Made by a program: the position numbers and the translations under genes
Shown: in pieces, positions 1-4,737 of the stretch
Layout of the letters: each line of letters starts with the position of its first letter
Numbering within the stretch: the stretch's first letter is position 1
Origin: Microcaldota archaeon
GTDB lineage: Archaea > Iainarchaeota > Iainarchaeia > Iainarchaeales > JAGVWC01
Direction of reading: 5' to 3'
Assembly (NCBI GenBank): GCA_018813975.1
Contig: JAHJAQ010000093.1
Span: forward strand, 1 to 6,762
DNA: 6,762 bases
Notes under the pieces: model-generated
The model's database searches: none
What the model was told of the DNA's origin: nothing
The model's input: only the letters and a program-made list of their open reading frames with translations

Positions 1-1306
1 GGTCTTGCATCCATTTGGGCACCCAAAAAACTTCTTGGTTTAATTCTAACAATCGTTTTTGAATGCTGGAAATCTTGAAAAACCATTGGGGAACTGAAAC
101 CATCAATAAGGGGCTTTTACAACGCCAACAAATGGGATAATCATGAGTATAGGAATGCTTGTATACTAATGTTCCTTCTTTTTCCAAGTCTTGAATGATT
201 TCTTCATCTACTATGCGTGCTTTTTTACCCGCATATTTTCCGGTTTCTTCGTTTAGTTTTCCATCAATGCCAACTGGACAATAAATGGGCAAGCCAGCTT
301 TTTGGCCTGCATCAAAATCTTCTTTTCCGTGGCCTGGGGCAGTATGCACTAAACCAGTTCCATCATCCAAGTGTACATAGCGATCGGATAGAATCACGAG
401 AAGCGCATTTTCGAATTTTGGGCGTTTCATGTTTTTTTCGAGCGGATCGGTGTATTTCATTCCTTCTAGTTCTTTTCCGGGAAATGTTTTGAGTATGCGA
501 TAGCCTGCTTCGAGCACATTCATTAATTCTTCCAATCTTTCTTTGGCAATAATCCAAATTTCGTTTCCCACTTCTGCTTCAACGTATTCATACTTTGGGT
601 GTACCATTATTCCGGTGTTTCCGGGTAAAGTCCAAGGAGTAGTAGTCCAAATAATAAAATACTTGTTTTTGCTTCCTGTTACAGGGTATTTTACATAGAT
701 TGAGGTGTCGGTTTGTTTGGTGTATTCTATTTCAGTATAAGCGACTGCGGTTTCACAGTGAGAGCAAGCATGAATAGGATATTTTCCCTTATACAATAAT
801 TTTTTTTCATGGGCTTTTTCAAAAGTCCACCATAATGCTTCAATATACGAGTTGTCAAGTGTAACATAAGGGTTTTTCCAATCCATCCAAACCCCTAAAT
901 CAGCAAATTGTTGGTTTTGAATTTCAATAAACTCGGTGGCATATTTTTTACATTCTTTTACAAATTTTTCCACGCCATATTCTTCAATTTCTTGTTTTGT
1001 TTTAAATCCTAGTTTTTGTTCTACTTTGTTTTCAATGGGCAGGCCATGCGTGTCATATCCTGGTCTGTCAAAAACATCAAATCCTTGCAAGCGTTTTGAC
1101 CGCATGGAAATATCTTTTAGCACTTTGTTCAAGGCTGTTCCCATGTGAATATAGCCAGTGGCATAGGGAGGGCCATCCATAAAATAAAACTTTTTCTTAG
1201 CTGCCTTGTGTTGGTGGCGTGCTTTTTCCGGAATGTCCTTTTTTTTCCAGTATTCCTGAACTTTTTCTTCTTGTTCTTTGGAAAACGGTTCTAAAGTTCT
1301 TTTCAT
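1..1306 (-). CDS. ileS: Isoleucyl-tRNA synthetase, N-terminal part (runs off left edge)
   Basis: Class I aminoacyl-tRNA synthetase that charges tRNA-Ile with isoleucine and hydrolyses mischarged valine; cytoplasmic. I translated 435 codons with no internal stop; archaeal IleRS is usually about 1,000 residues or more, so roughly 40% is visible. The class I signature is at residues 44-57 (DGPPYATGYIHMGT). HxGT in place of HIGH is, as I recall, common in archaeal IleRS and not a defect. The CP1 editing domain shows WTTTPWTLPGN (220-230) and GTGLVHTAPGHGKEDF (316-331), with D330 at the expected place of the amino-group-binding Asp. CxxC pairs at 181/184 and 393/396 suggest zinc sites. The KMSKS loop and anticodon-binding domain lie outside the window. 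The ATG at 1306 is preceded by AAGGAG (1320-1315) with an 8-nt spacer. The tRNA-Ile(UAU) gene lies 81 nt upstream on the same strand. The gene itself uses AUA codons. Confidence 0.97.
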   Translation of the reverse strand, partial: MKRTLEPFSKEQEEKVQEYWKKKDIPEKARHQHKAAKKKFYFMDGPPYATGYIHMGTALNKVLKDISMRSKRLQGFDVFDRPGYDTHGLPIENKVEQKLGFKTKQEIEEYGVEKFVKECKKYATEFIEIQNQQFADLGVWMDWKNPYVTLDNSYIEALWWTFEKAHEKKLLYKGKYPIHACSHCETAVAYTEIEYTKQTDTSIYVKYPVTGSKNKYFIIWTTTPWTLPGNTGIMVHPKYEYVEAEVGNEIWIIAKERLEELMNVLEAGYRILKTFPGKELEGMKYTDPLEKNMKRPKFENALLVILSDRYVHLDDGTGLVHTAPGHGKEDFDAGQKAGLPIYCPVGIDGKLNEETGKYAGKKARIVDEEIIQDLEKEGTLVYKHSYTHDYPICWRCKSPLLMVSVPQWFFKISSIQKRLLELNQEVFWVPKWMQD

Positions 1307-1314
1307 TCTTTAAG

Positions 1315-1320
1315 CTCCTT
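1315..1320 (-). promoter_or_regulatory. Shine-Dalgarno site of ileS
   Basis: AAGGAG eight bases before the ATG at 1306 fixes the ileS start. No convincing TATA box is visible between the tRNA and this site, so co-transcription with the upstream tRNA is plausible. Confidence 0.8.
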
Positions 1321-1328
1321 TTGGTGAA

Positions 1329-1343
1329 TTGCCCATAGGGCAA
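1329..1343. repeat. Perfect 6-bp palindrome in the ileS leader
   Basis: TTGCCC, a 3-nt ATA spacer, then GGGCAA. It sits 23-37 nt upstream of the ileS ATG, just before the Shine-Dalgarno site. It could be a small leader hairpin or a protein-binding site; no function is shown by the sequence. Confidence 0.55.
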
Positions 1344-1356
1344 GTAACGTTTTTTC

Positions 1357-1387
1357 CCAGGTTTTTTGGCGAAGCCAAAAAAGCTGA
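1357..1387 (-). repeat. Hairpin element, copy R1 (tRNA 3' flank)
   Basis: On the minus strand this begins directly after the tRNA discriminator base. It has an outer stem of 4 pairs (UCAG with CUGG, one U.G), a C.C mismatch (1383/1361), a 9-bp inner stem (TTTTTTGGC with GCCAAAAAA), the loop TTC, and a trailing GGGAAAAAA. It is the same architecture as R2, R3 and R5. The T6 run just after the tRNA could also act as a terminator or processing signal between the tRNA and ileS. Confidence 0.75.
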
Positions 1388-1428
1388 TGGACAGAGCGGG
1401 ATTTGAACCCGCGACCTATGGCTCACTT

Positions 1429-1461
1429 TCGGCTTTTTCTTTTTACAAAAGAAAAACCCGG
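1429..1461 (+). repeat. Hairpin element, copy R3 (inside tRNA intron)
   Basis: Orientation is opposite to R1 and R2. The outer stem is TCGG with CCGG (one T.G), followed by a C1433.C1457 mismatch, a 10-bp inner stem (TTTTTCTTTT with AAAAGAAAAA), the loop TAC, then GGGAAAAAG. Base changes from R1/R2 are paired on both arms, so the stem is conserved although the sequence is not. Confidence 0.72.
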
Positions 1462-1515
1462 GAAAAAGAAAATCGGTTTGGATGTAATCATAATGCCATT
1501 TTTGCCGATTTTTTC

Positions 1516-1548
1516 CCAAGTTTTTTGGTTGAAAACCAAAAAAGCTGG
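1516..1548 (-). repeat. Hairpin element, copy R2 (5' end of tRNA intron)
   Basis: This starts exactly at the first intron base. The outer stem is CCAG with UUGG (one G.U), followed by a C.C mismatch (1544/1520), a 10-bp inner stem (TTTTTTGGTT with AACCAAAAAA), the loop TTC, then GGGAAAAAA. It is a direct repeat of R1, about 161 bp away. Confidence 0.75.
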
Positions 1549-1590
1549 TATAAGACCATTGCTCCAACCAGACTGAGCTACCCGTCCATT

Positions 1591-1709
1591 GCGCGCTTTC
1601 GATCGCGCATGCCGAATTGCAAGGGCTATTTTGCTTTGCGCTCAATAGCCCGACAACACTCTTTTTTTTTCTCGGTCCGCTTTCGATCGGGCGTGTCGGA
1701 ATACTATTG
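1591..1709. repeat. Palindrome cluster upstream of the tRNA
   Basis: Three structures overlap here. First, CGCTTTCGATCG occurs twice (1594-1605 and 1679-1690), each with similar flanks (GCRTGYCG after it) and hairpin potential. Second, GGGCTATT (1623-1630) pairs perfectly with AATAGCCC (1644-1651). Third, CAATAG plus CCGACA (1643-1655) pairs with TGTCGG plus CTATTG (1694-1709). The second and third compete for the AATAGCCC segment, so they are mutually exclusive folds. By eye the stretch looks more GC-rich than its surroundings. No tRNA, protein gene or known ncRNA is recognised. Confidence 0.5.
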
Positions 1710-1714
1710 GTAGA

Positions 1715-1735
1715 ATTTAATGTATTTAATTCGGA
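1715..1735. promoter_or_regulatory. AT-rich candidate promoter between divergent genes
   Basis: The segment holds ATTTAATGTATTTAATTC and reads as TATA-like on both strands. On the minus strand it could start a transcript through the tRNA and perhaps ileS. On the plus strand it would give the reductase gene a leader of about 150 nt. No transcription data are available. Confidence 0.35.
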
Positions 1736-1777
1736 TTGGCTGTGAGACTGAAAAGTGGGTGAAAAACCATCAAAAAT

Positions 1778-1830
1778 AGGGGATCCTGCAAGGATCTTAT
1801 TCGCGAATCCCAGGTATTTCTCGATCCCTT
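1778..1830 (+). other. Possible structured leader upstream of the reductase gene
   Basis: The outer complementarity is AGGGGATC (1778-1785) with GATCCCTT (1823-1830). Inside are a 5-bp hairpin GATCC-TGCAA-GGATC (1782-1796), which competes with the outer stem, and the perfect palindrome ATTCGCGAAT (1799-1808). It matches no riboswitch or ncRNA class that I recognise. The rest of the 1588-1895 gap holds nothing further that I can support. Confidence 0.35.
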
Positions 1831-1865
1831 CTCATGGTAATCAGTATTATTTGGATCAAAACCGT

Positions 1866-1874
1866 TTTTTAAAG
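1866..1874 (+). promoter_or_regulatory. TATA-like box of the reductase gene
   Basis: TTTTTAAAG lies 22-30 bp before the ATG at 1896. There is only a poor AAGGG before that ATG, in contrast to the strong Shine-Dalgarno sites of the other genes here. A leaderless or nearly leaderless mRNA fits this spacing. Confidence 0.45.
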
Positions 1875-1895
1875 CTTTGCTGAAAGGGTTGTTTC

Positions 1896-3104
1896 ATGGC
1901 TTCTTTTGATGTGATTATTGTTGGGGCTGGTCCTAGTGGTAGTGCTATGGCCTTGAACTTAGGCCGGTTTAATCGAAGGGTATTATTATTGGAAAAGGCT
2001 TTTTTTCCGCGTGACAAGATTTGTGGAGATGGGTTGAGTGGAAAGAGTATTGCGTTGTTGCGCGAATTGGGTTTAGAAGAAAAAGTTGCCGAACAATCGA
2101 GTGAAAAGATTTCTGGCATTTCTATTTCGGCTCCGAATGGAAGCAAAATGGATATTCCCATGGCCCCCAATTATGGGTATTGTTGTAGGCGCGAATTGTT
2201 TGATACTATTTTGTTTCAAAAAGCCAAGCAAACCGCTCAAACCATAGAAGGTTTTCAAGTAACCGATTTGATTCAACAAAATGGTTTTGTAGTGGGAGTA
2301 AAAGGAATTGATTCTAAAACCAAAGAATCCAAAGAATTTTTTGGCAAAGTAATTGTGGGGGCTGATGGTGCGAATAGTATTGTAGCCACAAAATTGGGAT
2401 TGAATCATAATCCACCCGAACATCATATTGTGGGGTTGCGGGGCTATTATGAAAACGTGGAAGGATTAACTGATAAAATTGAATTGCATTTTGTGGATGG
2501 CGTGTTACCTGGTTATTTTTGGATTTTTCCCTTAGAAAAAAAGGGCTTTGCAAATGTGGGAATTGGAATGGTCACTCAACAAGTGAACAAACAAAAAGCC
2601 AATTTAAAAAAAATAATGGAAAAAGCAATTGTGGAGAATTCTTTGTTCAAAGATCGTTTCAAAAACGCGAAACTATTGGATGGTATTAAGGGTTGGGGTT
2701 TGCCAGTAGGGTCTATTAAACGAAAGAGTGCGGGAAATGGCTGGATTTTTTTAGGGGACGCTGCTTCTTTAATCGATCCTTTTACAGGGGAAGGGATTGG
2801 AAATGCGTTGTTGAGTGCCAAGATTGCTGCCCAAGAAATAGAACAATGCCTTCGATCTAACAATGTTTCCGAACAATCCTTGCAGCGCTATAGTAAACGA
2901 TTAGACCAAGAATTGTATCCAGAATTAAAAACGAGTTATAGTTTGCAGCGCATGGCAAACAAAAAATGGTTATTGAATTTTATTATAAACAAGGCTAAGA
3001 AAAAGCCAGCAGTTGCCCAGTATTTGGGGGAAAGCTTGGCAAATGAAAAGCCTCGAAAACGCTTGGCAGGGCCACTTGCCTTGATAAAACTGTTTTTTTT
3101 GTAG
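1896..3104 (+). CDS. Geranylgeranyl reductase family FAD-dependent oxidoreductase
   Basis: A 402-residue flavoprotein of the geranylgeranyl reductase family, a branch of the p-hydroxybenzoate-hydroxylase-like fold. In archaea members saturate the geranylgeranyl chains of ether lipids; others reduce the side chain of quinones or prenyl groups. The FAD dinucleotide-binding motif VGAGPSG is at 9-15 and the acidic ribose contact E33 ends the second strand. The family motif PRDKICGDGLSG is at 38-49, CRRELFD at 97-103, GADGANS at 155-161, and the second FAD motif GDAASLIDPFTGEGIG at 287-302. Length is normal for the family. The C-terminus is basic and ends hydrophobic (LIKLFFL), which may help membrane contact. 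The gene stands alone on the plus strand, convergent with ssb. Substrate cannot be set from sequence: archaeal lipid is most likely, menaquinone possible. Confidence 0.9.
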   Translation: MASFDVIIVGAGPSGSAMALNLGRFNRRVLLLEKAFFPRDKICGDGLSGKSIALLRELGLEEKVAEQSSEKISGISISAPNGSKMDIPMAPNYGYCCRRELFDTILFQKAKQTAQTIEGFQVTDLIQQNGFVVGVKGIDSKTKESKEFFGKVIVGADGANSIVATKLGLNHNPPEHHIVGLRGYYENVEGLTDKIELHFVDGVLPGYFWIFPLEKKGFANVGIGMVTQQVNKQKANLKKIMEKAIVENSLFKDRFKNAKLLDGIKGWGLPVGSIKRKSAGNGWIFLGDAASLIDPFTGEGIGNALLSAKIAAQEIEQCLRSNNVSEQSLQRYSKRLDQELYPELKTSYSLQRMANKKWLLNFIINKAKKKPAVAQYLGESLANEKPRKRLAGPLALIKLFFL

Positions 3105-3127
3105 TCCAAGGAATATTCAACAGCCTT

Positions 3128-3240
3128 CCAGCTTTTTTTCAAACCCGATTCAAGCAACCGTTTTCCAAAAGCTTGACGAAAAAAGCTATCGCTTGCTTGA
3201 ATCGGCCCTTTTTTGCCATTGGCAAAAAACGGGAAGCTGG
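3128..3240. repeat. Nested inverted repeat after the reductase gene
   Basis: An outer 7-bp pair, CCAGCTT (3128-3134) with AAGCTGG (3234-3240), encloses a perfect 13-bp pair, CCGATTCAAGCAA (3145-3157) with TTGCTTGAATCGG (3193-3205). The 35-nt interior of the 13-bp stem carries the first 32-bp direct repeat. It lies between the 3' ends of convergent genes, where terminators and repeat insertions are tolerated. Confidence 0.7.
3206..3232 (+). repeat. Hairpin element, copy R5
   Basis: A 9-bp stem TTTTTTGCC with GGCAAAAAA, loop ATT, the conserved C3208.C3230 mismatch, two outer C-G pairs, and a trailing GGGAA. This is the same plan as R1-R3 near the tRNA, with different but still paired inner bases. 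Confidence 0.65.
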
Positions 3241-3274
3241 CAAACAACCTTTTTCCAAAAGGTTGACGAAAAAA

Positions 3275-3287
3275 GTGCCTTCGGCAC
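3275..3287. repeat. Small perfect hairpin GTGCC-TTC-GGCAC
   Basis: A 5-bp stem with a TTC loop between direct repeat copies 2 and 3. It may contribute to transcription termination of either convergent gene. Confidence 0.45.
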
Positions 3288-3337
3288 AATTCCAAAAGGC
3301 TGGCGAAAAACACTTTTGTATATCTAACGTTGACAAG

Positions 3338-3357
3338 AAAAATAAAAAGAAAAAAAT
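3338..3357 (-). terminator. T-rich terminator of ssb
   Basis: Read on the minus strand, the sequence after the ssb stop becomes CTATTTTTTTCTTTTTATTTTTC, beginning about 20 bases past the stop codon. Runs of U alone terminate archaeal RNA polymerase efficiently, and the same kind of tract follows the next two minus-strand genes. Confidence 0.6.
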
Positions 3358-3379
3358 AGGGTGTACCTAAAAGCGCGTT

Positions 3380-3862
3380 TTATTCTTTTTTTTCAGTGGT
3401 TTCTTCTGTGCTTTCTTCGGTGTCTTGGTCTTCGTCTTTTTCGGTTTCTTCTTTGGGTGCACTGGTTTCTGCTTGTTCTGATCGTGATTGTCTAGGGCCT
3501 CCAAAGCGTCTTCCTCGAAATTCGACTTCTTTTTCGCTTACATTGTTGCTTTCATCGACTTCAATGTTTTCATCACTGTCAGATAGTTCTCCGTATCGTC
3601 CAAGATTTAATCGAAGACTGTTTTTGAATAGGGAAGTGAAAGCGTTCGCGATTTTGTAGGCTTTGCCGATTTCAATTTTTTCAATGGCATCATCCCACAA
3701 GGTTAATAAAACAGTTCCACTGTCGTCTCCAACGAGAATCTCGGTTACTTTGTGCGTGCTATTGTCTAGTTTGCTGGTGACTTCTCGGATTTCGTTTTTA
3801 GATAGTGCTTTTACGGTTAATTCGACCTTTTTGGCAAATGGTCGTAGTTCGTTAATTTTCAT
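3380..3862 (-). CDS. ssb: Single-stranded DNA-binding protein, single OB fold with acidic tail
   Basis: A 160-residue protein that should coat single-stranded DNA in replication and repair. Residues 1-95 are one OB fold closely resembling Sulfolobus SSB: INELRPF near the start, TEILVGDDSGTVLLTLWDD at 40-58 and IGKAYKIANAFTSLFKNSLRLNLG at 65-88. The DNA-stacking aromatics reported for the Sulfolobus protein (W56, W75, F79) correspond to W56, F75 and F79 here. Residues about 110-120 hold a short Arg/Gly patch (FRGRRFGG). The rest is a disordered, strongly acidic Glu/Thr tail, as expected for a partner-recruiting C-terminus. The start at 3862 is chosen for the GGAGG at 3875-3871 with an 8-nt spacer and for the homology. 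An in-frame upstream ATG at 3946 would add 28 residues translated through a poly-T/A hairpin, and is rejected. Confidence 0.92.
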   Translation of the reverse strand: MKINELRPFAKKVELTVKALSKNEIREVTSKLDNSTHKVTEILVGDDSGTVLLTLWDDAIEKIEIGKAYKIANAFTSLFKNSLRLNLGRYGELSDSDENIEVDESNNVSEKEVEFRGRRFGGPRQSRSEQAETSAPKEETEKDEDQDTEESTEETTEKKE

Positions 3863-3888
3863 GTATGGTTCCTCCAATATGTAAAAAA

Positions 3889-3921
3889 AAGGCTTTTTTT
3901 TTTCAAAGAAAAAAGTGCCTT
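3889..3921 (-). repeat. Hairpin plus T8 in the ssb leader (degenerate copy R4)
   Basis: On the minus strand AAGGC and GCCTT close a stem with a 2-nt bulge, followed by a roughly 9-bp A/T stem (one wobble) and a 3-nt loop. Eight T (3888-3881) follow, then the Shine-Dalgarno GGAGG. It resembles the R1-R5 hairpins but lacks the C.C mismatch. Shape and position are those of an intrinsic terminator or attenuator inside the 5' leader. Confidence 0.5.
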
Positions 3922-3945
3922 GTATAAGTACTCTGCCAAAAATCA

Positions 3946-3953
3946 TATTTAAA
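3946..3953 (-). promoter_or_regulatory. Candidate TATA box of ssb
   Basis: TTTAAATA on the minus strand. Start of transcription about 25 bp downstream would give a leader of about 60 nt containing the hairpin at 3889-3921. A second candidate, CTTATACA (3928-3921), would place the start inside that hairpin. Confidence 0.45.
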
Positions 3954-3997
3954 GGCTATCGATGGGGCTTTGCAGTCTTATGGCTGGGGATTTTAAA

Positions 3998-4022
3998 AAA
4001 AAAGAAAAAGAAGAAAGGGATT
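3998..4022 (-). terminator. Pyrimidine-tract terminator of the membrane protein gene
   Basis: On the minus strand, 7 nt after the stop, the sequence is CCCTTTCTTCTTTTTC followed by T9. It is a T/C-only tract without a strong hairpin. Confidence 0.6.
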
Positions 4023-4028
4023 TTGTTG

Positions 4029-4703
4029 TTACTTGTTGAATTCTTTTTTGATGTCACTGACTGCATTGACAATGTCTTTTTTGAATGCTAGTGCAAAGAT
4101 GATTCCCGCAATAATAGCGATTGCAAACACGAGTACCGTGAATCCAATTCGGAATGCGTCAATCAAAATGGTTGCATTAATACCAATGGTTTGCAATGCC
4201 ATTACAATCGAAGCATAAACAATTAATACTTCTGCAATAACGGCAATGGTTTTATTGTAGTGGTATTGAGTGGCTTCAATGACGTGCCGCACATAGCGTG
4301 CAACAAGTAATCCCACGACTAATAGTAATACGCCGGCAATTCCCTTGTTAATGAGGTCAATGATAAAGTACATGAAGTTTCTGAGAAACATCATGTTAAT
4401 GAGTTCTACGGCTTGTGCTAGGAATAGCGCAATTACATACCATTTGGTGAAGCTTCCGAGTAGGTCGCCAATTTTGCGGTGACCAATTGCTGCATGGAGT
4501 TTTTGTTCTTTTAGCCAATTGTCAAGCTTTGTTCCTCTAACGATATGAACTACCAAGCGTTTTAGGATTAAACCTAATGCAATTCCAACAATGATTACGA
4601 TTAATGCTCCAATCAATCCTGGAAGTACACGCACGGTTTCTAAGCCAAGGTTTCGAAATGAATCGCTTAAACCCAAGGCTAGTTCACTAATAATATCGGC
4701 CAT
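4029..4703 (-). CDS. Five-helix membrane protein, conserved-TM-helix / mechanosensitive channel-like
   Basis: A 224-residue integral membrane protein with about five predicted transmembrane segments: roughly 25-47, 86-106, 113-135, 153-172 and 187-207. The first (VRVLPGLIGALIVIIVGIALGLILKRLV) looks like the Pfam 'conserved TM helix' unit, which is found alone or joined to small-conductance mechanosensitive channel domains. No MscS beta-domain follows, so channel activity is an inference from the family and not shown. The first loop carries KLDNWLKEQKLHAAIGHRKIGDLLGSF, typical of these proteins. The ATG at 4703 is preferred because GGTGAT (4716-4711), complementary to the 16S rRNA 3' end, lies 7 nt before it. 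The GTG at 4715 is part of that Shine-Dalgarno site. It is a stand-alone gene with its own TATA box. Confidence 0.8.
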   Translation of the reverse strand: MADIISELALGLSDSFRNLGLETVRVLPGLIGALIVIIVGIALGLILKRLVVHIVRGTKLDNWLKEQKLHAAIGHRKIGDLLGSFTKWYVIALFLAQAVELINMMFLRNFMYFIIDLINKGIAGVLLLVVGLLVARYVRHVIEATQYHYNKTIAVIAEVLIVYASIVMALQTIGINATILIDAFRIGFTVLVFAIAIIAGIIFALAFKKDIVNAVSDIKKEFNK

Positions 4704-4710
4704 TTGGTTA

Positions 4711-4716
4711 ATCACC
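4711..4716 (-). promoter_or_regulatory. Shine-Dalgarno GGTGAT that decides the start at 4703
   Basis: GGTGAT pairs with the archaeal anti-Shine-Dalgarno (AUCACC). It contains the in-frame GTG that would otherwise be called as the start codon. Confidence 0.75.
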
Positions 4717-4737
4717 GATTAAAAAAAAGCGTTAAAG

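Larger units (their letters stand above)
1424..1548 (-). other. tRNA intron (125 nt) with bulge-helix-bulge junction
   Basis: The junction folds as a near-canonical BHB. The anticodon stem is followed by a 3' bulge U-G^A38 and a central helix of C32-G1426, U33-A1427, U34-A1428 and an A35.A1429 mismatch. The 5' bulge is U36-A37^C1548, and the inner helix contains GC plus six T opposite GAAAAAGC. Both cuts fall between the second and third bulge bases, as the archaeal splicing endonuclease requires. The intron is long for an archaeal tRNA and is built largely from two opposed copies (R2, R3) of a hairpin repeat, with a middle stem of ATCGG (minus strand) against CCGAT. No ORF or homing-endonuclease motif is seen in it. 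Confidence 0.8.
1388..1587 (-). tRNA. tRNA-Ile (anticodon UAU) with a 125-nt intron
   Basis: The 5' exon is 1587-1549 (39 nt) and the 3' exon 1423-1388 (36 nt), giving a 75-nt mature tRNA. Acceptor GGACGGG pairs with UCUGUCC (two G.U); the discriminator is A and no CCA is encoded. The D stem is GCTC/GAGC with GG in the loop. The anticodon stem is ATGGT/GCCAT (one U.G), the variable loop AGGTC, and the T arm GCGGG-TTCAAAT-CCCGC. With the intron at the canonical 37/38 position the anticodon loop is CTTATAA, anticodon UAU (AUA, Ile). Moving the junction by one or two bases leaves UAU unchanged. Most archaea read AUA with a CAU tRNA modified to agmatidine; a genomically encoded UAU is the minority solution. 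Its place 81 nt upstream of ileS supports Ile identity. G21 instead of the usual A21 is slightly odd. Confidence 0.88.
3155..3310. repeat. Direct repeat family, three copies
   Basis: Copy 1 is 3155-3186 and copy 2 is 3245-3276; they match at 29 of 32 positions. Copy 3 (3290-3310) keeps only the core TTCCAAAAGGYTGRCGAAAAA. In copy 2 the first half is a 9-bp hairpin with a TCC loop, while copy 1 has mismatches in that stem. Spacing is irregular (90 and about 45 bp), so this is not a CRISPR. Long apparent ORFs here on both strands are low-complexity products of these repeats. Confidence 0.75.

Noticed and set aside
1136..1147. HMGT in place of HIGH in the IleRS signature as a lost catalytic residue.
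   Set aside because: HxGT is, as I recall, normal for archaeal IleRS; the surrounding DGPPYATG is intact.
1423..1551. Alternative splice giving anticodon UGU (Thr).
   Set aside because: It needs the junction three bases away from 37/38, breaks the bulge geometry, and fits the ileS context less well.
1620..1660. H/ACA or C/D box small RNA at the GGGCTATT hairpin.
   Set aside because: An ACA follows the hairpin, but there is no kink-turn, guide pocket, or C and D box of acceptable match.
1310..1713. Overlapping ORFs of 111 and 115 codons on both strands.
   Set aside because: They run through the tRNA exons, the intron and poly-T hairpins. The translations (for example DRAGFEPATYG) are the usual false products of reading a tRNA gene.
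3155..3310. Possible CRISPR array from the three direct repeats.
   Set aside because: Copies are unequal, spacing is irregular, similarity extends differently in each copy, and no cas gene is present.
2936..3370. ORFs of 65-125 codons in the region after the reductase gene.
   Set aside because: Their sequences are low-complexity products of the direct repeats, with no Shine-Dalgarno site and no conserved-looking domain.
3863..3946. 28-residue N-terminal extension of SSB from the upstream ATG.
   Set aside because: It is translated through the poly-T/A hairpin, and the internal ATG has GGAGG at ideal spacing and matches the homologous start.
4704..4715. GTG start four codons upstream for the membrane protein.
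   Set aside because: The GTG is inside GGTGAT, which works as the Shine-Dalgarno site for the ATG at 4703.
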